Below, one piece after another: positions 34,471 to 46,155 of a stretch of 64,000 nt of DNA. The DNA comes from Polytrichum commune (lineage: Eukaryota; Streptophyta; Polytrichopsida; Polytrichales; Polytrichaceae): NCBI GenBank assembly GCA_950295325.1, contig OX485807.1, positions 21,113,666-21,177,665 of the forward strand, given 5' to 3'. Below the pieces are notes generated by a model, which was not told the origin of the DNA, did no database searches, and saw nothing but the letters and a program-made list of their open reading frames with translations. Numbering within the stretch: the stretch's first letter is position 1; every line of letters begins with the position of its first letter. The translations under genes were made by a program, and so were the position numbers.

Positions 34471-36925
34471 GATGGCCTATATCAGTGTCAAATGTATGTT
34501 TGTTTGTGTAGATTTGATTAAGATATATAAGTATGAAAGAACATTTATATTGAGGAGATGTGCTGACCACGTTTCCTGGGGTTTCCTTGCATGTTTCAAA
34601 AAACTGATCATTTGTAAACCTTGATATACATGGGGCTTTTACCATGTATGCATGTTATGTACCTCTATTATATGACAAAACATACCTTAAAAATGTCGTA
34701 TTGCAAGCGTTGTAGTCGTAGTATGGAGGTAAAATTATCACTAGATAGTTTGGTCAGCGGAAAATGCGTCGTATAGTTGAGGTGTTGTAATGTGGAGGGT
34801 AGACTGTAGAGCTTGAGGGCTCGTGACCGTTGAAATCTACACTCTTTATTTGGTGGATTTGCCGAGGTCAACTTCACTTTACGCTAGAGTCTAAGGGCCT
34901 AAGGGACCGAGGAAATTTAAACGCATGTAATACCTTTATGGAGTTCTACATGGCATACAATGCATAATGTTTCATGGTCCACTAGATAAGTTTGCATGAA
35001 ACCCACCTCAAAGAGGTGGATCTAACACAAACCGGGAGACCATGATGTTTCAAAATCTCACAACTGTTGTTTTAGTATACCTAATTGTAGAAGGGCCACA
35101 TAAACATGATCAATGAAATAGCATTTGACTGAGAATCTATATAGTGCACTTGAAGGTCCATGACCACAACACAAAGCCCAATTTCAAAATGGTCCATGGT
35201 ATGGTCTTTGGATGAGTTTCAAGGGCCCTTTCATATTCATGGTCGCCTCACTTAGTCATAGTGTAAAGTTACCGTGTTAATTAGAATCGTCTCTATGACT
35301 GTTGTGTAGCACAAGTCTCCATGCCACCTTCTTTGGTTCCCACCCATTGATAGCAAGATCACTTACGTGGGTCAATGATGGAAAGTGTGGGCCACACTAA
35401 ATCATGTGCATATTGTACCTCTACATTCTCATGTAAATCGATTGTAATGCTCTCATAATCCTTCTCAATCTCTCTCTAAAGAGATACCCACCTTTGTGAG
35501 TATACCAATGGGTACATTCAAATGAAAATCCCCCCGGTGATGGTTTTGGTCATCTTTATCATTAAGACTCATCTTTTGCAAACATAATATAAGCCATACT
35601 TTAACTCATTGGAATGCCCTTTGATTGATAGGGGAATTACATAAAATTTCATGAATCAAATCTTAAAGTGATTATGCTCGCACATGGGGGAAGGGGGGGG
35701 GGGGTTCAATCCATTGTAAAGATACGAGCCACTTGAGATGAATGGGTCATTATAGGGGGTTATGAGGCAATATGCATACCTATTCATGTGATATTTTCAT
35801 ATCTAATTTTATTCTTGGAATATGCTCAGTATCCCCCCCCCCTCTCCCCCAAGCGGAGCATTTGGACCTTGGTACCTAGTAGATACTCCTATGAAGTGTG
35901 GGTCAATTCTAGTTCATGCATGTTGAGATCTACTTGCGGCATCTTTATCTTTGTGGCAAACTCGAAGTCTAAGACAAATGGTACATAGTGTTGGTCTACG
36001 TTATGTATTGGTCTACTTTTGCATCATATGTCAGTCTCAAGATACCCATATCAAAGGAGTAGATGAGAAGTTGGCGAAGAGGATTTTTGGTAAAACCTTG
36101 GCACCTAAACGTAGATGGTGCTCAAAACAAACACCCTAATAGTATTAAATGTTATAAATAGACACTCATTATGATAATGTCAACCACCTTAACATCCAAA
36201 CCTTGGACCCTTATAACTTCTACATACATAGTCCATACAAGTCACAATTTGGTGCATTGAAACCTCTTGTCATTTTAATTGATAACGAGAATTGTCAAAA
36301 ACTCTCAAACATGAGAATAGTACACATGCTCAACACTGAAAGCAACGATGTTAGCAGCCCGTACCTTAGGGGTTGTTGACATCATGGACCATGACGTTGT
36401 CCCAAGGCCATGTAGAATCTGTGATTGGTTGTTGAACTCGTCCTAGGACCACTTCAGTTTACACCAAGGGGAAAAATGTGAGAGTGGCCATGGAGTTCAA
36501 GGTCCCCCAAAGACATATTCTAAGACCTACATTCTCCACTGACATGGTCCAACGGGTCTTGCGGTGGGAGAGGCAAGAGAGGTGTTCTGCTAGCAAAAGG
36601 CAAGGGCTCATGGCAAAGAAATGATGTCATAATATGTTTCTGATGAAATTTTTTTTGGGGGGAAGTGAAGATGAAGACAAGAGAATGGTCAAATTCCCCC
36701 CCCTCCCCCCCCCCCCCAAAACTGCCATTTTTGGGCATATATTAAAAAAAATCAGCACATTCACTTGTTGGTGCATGGTCATTCCTCTTGGTTCACATTC
36801 GGTTTGCACCTAGTGAGTGGCCCAAAGGCCTTGTAAATTGATGATTTTTTAAGAAATCAGACCATGGGACAAAATGCCATCTTCCATGGTCCAACTTCAT
36901 GGGCCATGGTGTGAAGCGGCCCTTA
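34471..36925. other. Gene-free DNA with family C-like remnants
   Basis: 34960-35245 shares family C landmarks (CACCTCAAAGAGGTGGA, GAGACCATG, ATGAAATAGCATTTGACTGAG) but lacks clear ends. 36360-36590 pairs with the dispersed repeat at 18450-18680. 36840-36922 ends in GGTGTGAAGCGGCCC, a family C-like right end. Several G and C homopolymers are present. Confidence 0.45.
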
Positions 36926-37873
36926 GGGCCGCTTTACACCTAGAGCCCGGGCCAATTCCCCTTGAGGCCGATTGCATGAAATTTCAGCCCCTTTTGGGTT
37001 GGAGGCCGTCCTCAACTACACATTATAATAAGATTATAATGGGGGCCAATTTTCCCATATGCAAAGGCCTTAGGGCCAAGAAGCTAGGCCGATTCAATAA
37101 ATCAAGCTTAATCCAACGGATCTAGGATAATCTAGCATAGAGCCATTCATATTTCCACATAATCCAATGGACATGGTTCATTGAAAAAATAATGTTATAA
37201 TAAAGAAACTTTTCTTTAATTGAAATTTGACATTGGCCCCGAGGCCAAGAATTGGCCTTCCATTTTGGGTGCACCCAATTCAACGAGCTCAAGCCGTGTC
37301 ATACAATGCATTTTTTGACTAACAAAATTCATACCACTAAATCAGCCCGGCCTCTAGGTGTAAAGTGGTTGGGACCGATTTTAGCCTTTTGGCCAATCAC
37401 AAGTGAGAAGTTCAAGCCTCTTACACAACGAATTGGCCCGGCCTCTAGGTGTAAAGGGGTTAGGGCAAATTTCAGCCTTTTGACCAATCACAAGTGAGGA
37501 TTTCAAACCTCTTACACAACAAATTGGCCCGGCCTCTAGGTGTAAAGGGGTTAGGGCCGATTTCAGCCTTTTGACCAATCACAAGTGAGGATTTCAAGCC
37601 TCTTACACAACGAATTAGCCCGGCCTCTAGGTGTAAAGGGGTTGGGGCCGATTACAACCTTTTGGCCAATCACAAGTGAGGATTTCAAGCCTCTTACACA
37701 ACGAATTGACCCGGCCTCTAGGTGTAAAGGGGTTGGGACCGATTACAACCTTTTGACCAATCACAAGTGAGGAGTTCAAACCTCTTACAGAACGAATTGG
37801 CCCGGCCTCTAGATGTAAAGGGGTTGGGGCCGATTTCAGCCTTTTGGCCAATCACAAGTGAGTAAAGCGGCCC
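36926..37873. mobile_element. PIF/Harbinger-like MITE A with internal minisatellite
   Basis: 948 bp, ends GGGCCGCTTTACACCTAGA and GTAAAGCGGCCC, flanked by TTA on both sides (36923-36925, 37874-37876). TTA target duplications with G-rich ends are typical of PIF/Harbinger. Element B at 41248-41780 is its inverted, shorter relative. The right half is expanded by six tandem 91-bp units. Non-coding. Confidence 0.75.
37340..37873. repeat. Six tandem 91-bp units
   Basis: CCTCTAGGTG (or one-base variant) recurs at 37351, 37442, 37533, 37624, 37715 and 37806, exactly 91 bp apart. Each unit also holds CAATCACAAGTGAG and CCTCTTACA(C/G)AAC. The constant period without indels implies recent expansion. 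Confidence 0.85.
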
Positions 37874-40611
37874 TTAGAATCTGTACACACCCTAGGAGGT
37901 ACTCCTATAGATAGAAGAGGCGGTGAAATGCGGGGGAGCAGAGCAGTGGAGTTCAGTGGAGGTCACCGCACGGCAAGTGAGTTGAGTAGCGAGCGACATG
38001 ACGTTACTAGCGATATGCTTTTATGGAGGGGAGGGGAGAAGATTAAATAGACTACTGTAGTGGTACAGGAGAGGAGGGAAGGGGAGGGGAGGCAAGGCAG
38101 GGTGTCTGTCTGTGCAGTAGCAGCAGTAGTGTGTCTCTCTGCCTGCATCCCTAACATAAGGACATGCAGGGAGGGGAGGGGAGGGGAGATAATGAGTGCT
38201 GTTGGAGGGGTCGGCCTCCCACAGGCAGGGGGAACGTGGCTTACGTACCCATGCCTTAAAGTGCCACTCTCCCACTCTTCTGCCACACATTTCATATCAT
38301 GCCAACTTTTACAATAATACGTGCAGCCTTTTATTTAGGTTTTCCATTGTTTTGGGTAGATTAGCGAACACGAGTCGAGTTGGATTGGATTGAAGCAACT
38401 AAATTCCAACATATATGGAGTTTGTATGAGTCCAGGGCAAAATCAACAAAGTTCATTCTACGATTCGAGTTTAAGAATGCTAAGTAGGGTGCTTTTTTTT
38501 GGGGGGGGGGGAGATGAGTGCTGGAGGGGTTGGCCTCCTATCGGCAGCGGGAACGTGGCTTACGTATCCATGCCTTAAAGTGCCACTCTCACACTCGTCT
38601 GCACATTTCACATCATGCCAACTGTTACAATAATACGTGCAACCTTTTATTTAGGTTTTTGATTGTTTTGGGTAGATTAGCGAACACGAGTTGAGTTGGA
38701 TTGCATTGAAGCAACCAAATTCCAACATATATGGAGTTTGTATGAGTCCAGGGCAAAACCAACAGAGGTCATTCCGCGATTCGAGCCTCTCAATGCTAAA
38801 GTAGGGTGCTTGGGGAGGGGGGGGGGTTCTATTCATGTGTGCGTGCGTGCCTTGATTCCAGCCACGCACGTAGCATGGAGGCAGGCGGTGAGCGTACGAG
38901 CTACATTGGTTATCCCGATTAGGGTGTGCTAGTATTCGGAGTTACGTAATGCTATAACTGTTTAATGAGAATGTAATATATTACCAACATGTGAGAGTTA
39001 GAACCCCCCCCTCCCACATGCGTGGACAACCCGGTTGGCACTGAAAATCAAGTGCTAGGAAGGTCACCCATTCGAATACTATGATGACCTTAGGCGGTTT
39101 AACCTCAGAGTTCCCATGGGACCAAGGGTAAGCCCTTGGGTTTAAGCTACCCAAGGTGTGTTTACATTAGGATCCAAGACAACCCATGAGGTAGAGTTTT
39201 CTCAAAAGTTTCCAAGAAGAGGCACTCTTTGATGGCCAATGTAACTTCTACAAGGCATCCAAGGTTGCAAAATATAACACAGCCCCGTAGTGCTTTGGGT
39301 GGGCTCCAGACAAATTTTTGAGTTTTCCAACGTTTTTGGGTTTCAATTAGTTTATGGGTGACGGGCACTCCAATATAATCCGATTGTAGGATTGCTTAGA
39401 AAACTACATCTGCTATTTTGCGAAAAAAACAACAACATGGAGGTCTTATGTGTTCATCGGGTTGCTAATTTTTGGTATCCAAACTATGGCGATTTGATCA
39501 TTTCAGCTTTGCCTAGCTAGCCCGGATAAGAGTTGTTATGAATATTTATGTAGCCAATTTCAATGGGCTTGTTCAAATCAATACGTAGCCAACTTCCCCC
39601 TTAGTTTGTGGTGTATGTGGCCACATCTAGAATGCGAATATAAATCTGGGCCACATTTTTTCTTATCATTTTACATGTGGGGCCATTGTTCACCTTATCA
39701 AAGTCTACATGTAACCCTTAATATTTCCATGCATAATTAAAAATCGCCACCCAAATTGACACAAAAGTTCTGTGCAGTCGCCAAATACTCCTTTTAATTC
39801 ATCTAAATGTACCCACCCTAAACTCCATAAAAAATCCTCAAGCTCACCAACTTGACTGCTTCAAAACTCAACATATAGCCAACCGACTACTTTCCAAAAT
39901 AATAAATGATAAGGTTAGACCCCATGTTGCCTTGTGTAAATGGTTTGAGACAGTTGAGGATGGATGATGTCACAAACATTGTCCCTCAACTACAGAACTT
40001 TTGTACCACCTATAACTTCACATTCAACCTAGTACAAAGTTATAATAATGTACAATTGGGTCCTTTGATCCAGGCTGGTTTTAAGGACGGAATTTTACAA
40101 ATGGTTTTACACACACGTACATGCCTCATGAAGTAGAGGTTTGAAATTCCATCCCACATAAAGCGGGCCTCAAACAAACACTTTTAGCTCTACACCCACT
40201 TCTCATATGTTACGGAGCACACAATTAGTGGTAGCGAGATGACTTGAAAATCCAAATTGTGCATGTCACCATTTTCCCCATGATTTATGGAGGTCAAATG
40301 AATATCTTCTTCATTGTCAAAATGAAGATTTTTTTTCCTTATTAAATGATCGTTACCCTCCCTTCCCCCCTGCCCTTTTGATTATGTTCACTCTGGAGTT
40401 GAGAATAATTGAGAAGTTTTGATAATGTAGTTCACTTTATGTCGAACACGTTTCTTTTTAGTGTCCATCCCTAGATCCACACCTAACTACACACCACTCA
40501 AAGAGAACGACGTCTTTTCTGATGGTGATAATTTAACTCCCTTTCCCTAGGCTGGCTTTACCTTACAAGGAGGAATTATTAACCGAACTAGATAAATTTT
40601 GAAGTGGTATA
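37874..40611. other. No gene; includes a 318-bp tandem duplication
   Basis: 38186-38500 and 38505-38820 are a tandem duplication (offset about 318 bp): both contain GTGGCTTACGTA, CCATGCCTTAAAGTGCCACT, GTAGATTAGCGAACACGAGT and ATATATGGAGTTTGTATGAG. Each copy is bordered by a G homopolymer. The open frames over it are not conserved between copies. 38930-40611 shows nothing recognisable. Confidence 0.55.
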
Positions 40612-40950
40612 AGGTAGACATGTCTAATTCAGTTGCTTATATTATATGAAAGCTTATATTCAAGTGGTATGTGGTTAGATATGGATCCAAGAGTAGACAC
40701 CAAAAAACTTGTGTTTTAAAAGAGATTGAACTACTTGACCAAAACACATCTAGCATTCTAAGCTTAATAGTCAAACATAATGGGGGAGGGACGACCTATC
40801 TAACCATCTAATAAGAAAGAAAATCCTCACTTTGATAATGACTAAGACATTCATGTGGGCTCTGAATTTCATGAGAAAAGCGGCTATGGCCTCGATTTGG
40901 ATTTGTTACTGATCTCGTGCTAATCGCGTGCTTCATAGCCTAGGATAAAT
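40612..40950 (+). mobile_element. Family G MITE copy, right end unclear
   Basis: Begins AGGTAGACATGTC after TAA-like flank, then CAAGTGGTATGTGG, GTTTTAAAAGAGATTGAAC, TTTGATAATGACTAAGA and CGATTTGGATTTGTT, colinear with copies at 51584-51951 and, inverted, 53901-54272. Confidence 0.55.
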
Positions 40951-40987
40951 TGGCTAGTAAGAAAAGAAAAGAAAACCGTCCATATAA

Positions 40988-41857
40988 GGGCGAGTTCAAA
41001 CACGAGATTGAAGGCCCGCGACCATCACATTCTAAGATCTCTCGTTGGTCGAAAAGGCCGAGATTGTCCAATTCACTCCCAAGGGCCCACAAAATTATCA
41101 CAAATGGAAAGTCTACATGGATTCCTACATGCTGACTATGAATAATATTGTATAATCTACTAGAATTTGCGTCAAACCCACCTTCAAGAGGTAGACATGA
41201 TGAAAATTCTGGTGGACCATGTCATAGTCAAGGGCCTTAGATATTTAGGGCTGCTTTACACCTAGACGTCGAATGAATTCGTTGTGTAAAGGCTTGAAAT
41301 CCTCACTTGTGATTGGCCAAAAGGTTGAAATCAACCCCAACCCCTTTACACCTAAAGGCCAGGCCGATTTGGTGGTATGAATATTTTAATCAAAAAATGC
41401 ATGGTCTGACACAGCCCGAACCCATTGAATTGGGTGCACCCAAAATGGACGGCCAATTCTTGGCCTAGGGGCCAGTGTCACATTTCAATAAAATAATAAT
41501 AATAATAAATTACGATTTCTTCAGCGAACTATATCCATTGGATTATGTGGAAATATGAACGGCTCTATCCTAGATTATGGTACATCCGTTGGATTATGCT
41601 AGATTTATTGAATTGACCTAGCTTCTTGAGCCTAAGACCTTTACATATGAAAAAATCGACCCCCCATTATACTCTTATTATAATGTGTAGTTGAGACCGG
41701 CCTCCAACCCAAAAAGGACTGAAATGTCATGCCATCAACCTCAAGGGGAATTGGCTCGGCCTCTAGGTATAAAGCGGCCCTTAGTACAACATTTGGGTGG
41801 GAGGGCCCTCACAAATACATGGTCACGGCCCTTGGCACATGTGTGAAGAAGTGGCCC
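40988..41857. mobile_element. Family C element containing nested MITE B
   Basis: Left end GGGCGAGTTCAAACACGAG preceded by TAA, right end ATGTGTGAAGAAGTGGCCC. The sequence is colinear with family C (AAGTCTACATGGATTC, AAGAGGTAGACATGATG), but is broken at 41245 by MITE B. Confidence 0.55.
41248..41780 (-). mobile_element. PIF/Harbinger-like MITE B
   Basis: 533 bp, ends GGGCTGCTTTACACCTAGA and AAAGCGGCCC, flanked by TTA (41245-41247 and 41781-41783). It is the reverse complement of element A with a single copy of the 91-bp unit, and contains GAATTGGGTGCACCCAAAAT, a near-palindrome also present in A. Confidence 0.75.
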
Positions 41858-42269
41858 GAAGACCCATCTACGTTATTAATGGATAAGATTTGCCGTGCAC
41901 TTGCTAAAAATCTGAAAGTGGGTGAGACTACAGTCACCAATATAGTGACACATGTACACGTCCACATCATCGTCCCACACTCTTTTAAAGTGCAGAAAAG
42001 GGAAGGGGAAGGCCCTGGCCCTTGGTGCTGCTGAAGAGTCACTTGTCAGGACTGGAGACCAAATCCACATAACTACCCCAATCACGTATTGTGAGCACAA
42101 CGTATGTGGCCCTATTGTGAGCACTTCCAACTCCACCCATGATTTTTGGCCGTTGGATCGAATTGGGAATCGATTCGGTCCCTTAGCCATTGCAAATCGT
42201 GAAGACTGTCATTTCAAATTTCAGAATCGGAGTTCAAATGCACATGCTATGCAGTCTCACCTCGTTAAA

Positions 42270-43330
42270 TACGACGCCCTCGACATTACAACACGTTTTT
42301 GCGAGACCAAACTTTTTAGGTTCAAAACGGCCTCTTTGTTACGACTACGGCACTCGATAATGCGACATCTAGAATCTCCGTTTTGTCATATTAAAGAGGC
42401 AGTTAAGGCTAACATTCCTGTCGTCTATGTTGTGTACATATGAAATACGTCTATTTTCACTTGGGAACTATGAGGGAACTTCACTTATCATTGGGAACTT
42501 AATGATAACTAGGGGTACTACACTAAATATGATATTTAGTGTTAGATACACTAAATACGAACACTACACTAAATATCACTAACCCTATGAACGTAAGTAA
42601 CATTAAATGTAAACTCAAACACTAAATATCACCTATGGTAATATGTGAAAGTTACATGCACGAATTTAGTGTTTAGTAGGAAAGAGGTGGCAACAAGGAA
42701 GGCGATTGACTGTTTCTAGGAAAGAGGTGGCAACAAGGAAGGCGGCGGCGGCGCATTTATGTCTAACACTAATTATTAAAGAATTGAAAATTAGTGTTGA
42801 GCATAGTAGGGTGGTAAAACACTAAATCTAATCAAACACTAAATATCATATTTAGTGTAGTGTAGACTAGACATGGTTAGGGTAAGTGTGGCTTCCTACC
42901 ATGTTGCCTTGTGCACGGGTGATATAGTATCACCGGTATCTCGATGCTAAACGTCATCCATCATTGTTGTCTGGTTTCTTATTAGAGAACTTTTTATATT
43001 CTGGTGTTAATGAAATTATTAGTTTTCAAAAGTTAGTAGAGAATTTAGATGAGATGACAGTTGCTAACCTGGGTAGGCAACACCAGAGATCTTTGGACTC
43101 TTATTTCAAGAGTTCTTGAGAATATTTGTATTTGTTTGGAGTTATAAGTTATTATTTCATATCATCTATAGTGCTTAAACTCGTTGCATATATTTTGAAG
43201 CTCATATTACTTATGTTTTTGTATTCCCTCAATAATATGACAACTTTACGCCATTTGCCATATTAATGAGAAGACGACACCTCGATAATATGACGTTTTT
43301 TTGTGTTTCCCAGACGTGTCATACTAAAGA
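42270..43330. mobile_element. Remnant of Tc1/pogo-like element(s), split
   Basis: Left part carries CTCGATAATGCGACATC and GTCATATTAAAGAGGC; right part carries CACCTCGATAATATGACG and GTCATACTAAAGAGGG. Between them lies about 800 bp with an unrelated palindromic MITE. No transposase coding remains. Confidence 0.35.
42518..42860. mobile_element. Small MITE with palindromic terminal repeats
   Basis: 343 bp. Each end is itself a palindrome: ACACTAAATAT, one base, ATATTTAGTGT at 42520-42542 and again at 42836-42858, and the two ends are inverted copies of each other. ACTAAAT motifs recur throughout the interior. A 40-bp tandem duplication (TAGGAAAGAGGTGGCAAC) occupies 42677-42746. A related fragment is at about 55755. 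Confidence 0.6.
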
Positions 43331-44140
43331 GGGAGAACAATATACTAGACAAGATCAAAGTGAAGATTGTCTTTCTTTTCAAAGTGGTCACATATGCTCT
43401 CTCATTTGTGTTAAAAATATTGAATCTAAAATAAAATAGTTAACCTACTTCGAGACGTAGTTCAATCTCATTGTAACGCATGGCTTTTATTAACGTTCAT
43501 TCTTAATCACAAATGCCACTCAAATTAAAGGTGTCCGATTAAGAAGAATGGCCGGACAATACCATAACAATACCCAAACTCCTTTCGGTTATTCCATGCA
43601 TAGGTGGCGGATTTGAAGGCGGAGGAGGAGTTACCATATTCAACCTCGAATCTTGACACCCCCCAAATGCGCTTTTTGATGATTGATCTAGGCACAATGC
43701 CCAATATATTCTTGGCCCCACCCAAACGTAGGATTGGGCTAAGCAAGTGTTAGAACTACTTGCTTGGGTCTTCCCCGGCTTTCATAGAATACGTTGTATT
43801 CATCCAAGTTCTACGAGTGCCTTCTTCCAAGGGTTATGACTAGCTTGTGTGTTTGGGCCAAGGAGCACTTTCCGGGATGCAAGAAGCGATGAAATAACCA
43901 AAGAAAATTGAAGACATGTGACTGCCACTTTACATGAAATACTACACTCGCAACCTTGATTTTCTAATGTATCATCCAAGGGATAAGGAAATGATCCAAT
44001 AAGATCCTTTGCCAACTCTTTTATCTTTATCTATAGTAATCCGGGGTCCTTATTGCCTTTGCACTTGTTCGTTGCAGTTTTTTTAATCTGCAAATATTAA
44101 TTGGGTCTTTCAAACCAATGACCCCAATTGGTATAAGGCC

Positions 44141-44197
<57 letters not shown>

Positions 44198-45892
44198 ATT
44201 TTTTTTGACAATGGCAACATGTTGATAAAACTGTGGGTTGACTAGAAAACGCAGTCAAGAACTACCAAAGTGCAATTGTTTGGACAAATTACAAAATATA
44301 ATTTTCAATTACAATGTAGAGGATGAACTAAAGCTTCGTGGGTGTCTATGTAAACTCATTCATTATGGATGAAGGGGCTAAGTAAAACAAGCATCATGTA
44401 GTTTGAGGACATATTCATTCTTAAATGTTTCATGCTAAACTAATTTTGTGTTTCTGACATCATTTTTGAAATCAAGACCTCTAACGTAAACTAATTTCTA
44501 AAATTACGAATGAATTCACTTCGTTTTTTTTGTTTGTTTCTAAAACCTTCCAAATGAATGAGTTTACGTAGACACCATGAAGCTCTTGCCGGGTGGATGA
44601 AGGGCGGATGGGATATTTGAACATGAAGTGATATAAGTATGCTACTAGGTACCAAGTGGAGATCATAATTTCATGGGTCATTTGAGCACAAAAACTCATC
44701 CCATTTCTCATCATGTTGAGATCACTCTATAATGGTGATCTTTGGTCCTCTATTACGCTTAGGATTATAATTTCTCTTAAAGCGGATAAGCATTTGTAAT
44801 ATCCCACTAATTAATGCTTACATTTTTCTAGTTCTATCCCACTTCTAGGATATGAAATTCATGATTAGTATGAGATGGTTGGCAATCCAAATTGAGGTTG
44901 TAGCCACTTCCCTCATAATTCTTATAAACATCTTGTTTATTGTCAAATAGAAATTCTTGTGCTCAATTAAATGTTCATTTAGTCCTTATTATTTGTTTAA
45001 AAAAGGTAGTAGATTTGGCTACGTGTTGAGTTCAAAAGCAATGAAGATGGCCAGCTTAAGATGTTTTGTGGAGTTTAAGGTGTCTACATTTGTGTGTATC
45101 AAAGAGATTATTTGGCAAATGCACATCATCTATTTGTCAATTCGGGTGGCAACTTCTAACTGTATAGGGAAGAAATCCAAGGCTACATGTATGTTTTGAT
45201 AAACTAAACAATAGCACTGCAAATAAAATAATAAGTGGCCTCATAATTATATTCACAACCTACAAGTGGCCACACACAAAACGAACTAAGGGGGAAATTG
45301 GCTACATACTGAAATTGGCTACACCAAAAAGACATGTTTTGAAAAGAGATTGAACCACGTGTTCAAACTTTGTTAAACACTTTAGATAAAATACTAGTCA
45401 ACATAATTTGGGAAAGGGACTTATATGATCATTTAATAACTTAGGGCATCTTCACTTTGACAATGAACATGATATTCATACAAGCTGCAAAACTTTTGAG
45501 GAAGTGGCTACATACCCCATTTGGATTTGCTAATCATCTCACACTAATTCTCTGTTTCATGTCCAATGAGAAAGAAGCGCAAAGAGAAAGATGCCCATTT
45601 AAGACCCACTTACCTTATATGAAACACAAAGTCTACTTTTGATAACCGCATTTGCAACGATGGAAAAAATGAGGAGAATATTAGATAATTGATGTCGTTG
45701 AAATCTGGGTCTATTATGATATCCAAAATATTATGTTTGAAAAATTATTGAAGGACAAGATGAAAATTGCATTCTAGGCACCACCCCTTCCAAAAAAAAT
45801 AAACACATGGTATTTTTGAGTTCGATCATGATACATGTTGACATTAACCTTATTTCATAAATTGATTCATTGACCTCAATAAAATCTAGGTG
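43331..45892. other. Gene-free DNA with (GA)n and family G copy
   Basis: A (GA)n tract spans about 44146-44194. About 45300-45620 is a family G copy (ACATGTTTTGAAAAGAGATT, TTTGACAATGAACATGATAT, ATTTGGATTTGCTAATC, CCCACTTACCTTAT). No coding sequence supported. Confidence 0.5.
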
Positions 45893-46155
45893 AGAAGATG
45901 GAGAGTTGATATTATTGTATACAAGTGTACCTCTCTTTCATCCAACATAAACGCCCTGAAATAGTATGCAACCTATAAGTTGCTTTGTTTAGTTGATTTG
46001 ATACTGAAATTAGCTTTAAAGACCCCGTATTAATGTACTCGAGGTCATTTGAGATGAATCGGCAACAAAGCTATACTAGGGGGTCGATTTTTCATTCTTG
46101 GATGGTTGAGAGGTACGTGCACACTCATATACAACAACTTCCTCTCTCCCTAGAA
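45893..46155. mobile_element. Foldback MITE family F, copy 6
   Basis: Left arm GTACCTCTCTTTCATCCAAC, centre TTGAGATGAATCGGCAACAA, right arm TTGGATGGTTGAGAGGTACG followed by ATACAACAACTTCCTCTCTC. Confidence 0.6.

Noticed and set aside
37252-37851. Several similar open frames on both strands
   Set aside because: Generated by the 91-bp tandem repeat, not by selection on protein.
36926-37873. Possible CRISPR-like array because of regular spacing
   Set aside because: Whole 91-bp units are repeated with no unique spacers, within a eukaryotic MITE.
41952-42443. 163-residue open frame
   Set aside because: It spans the boundary between a MITE flank and a pogo-like remnant; composition is not protein-like and no motif is seen.
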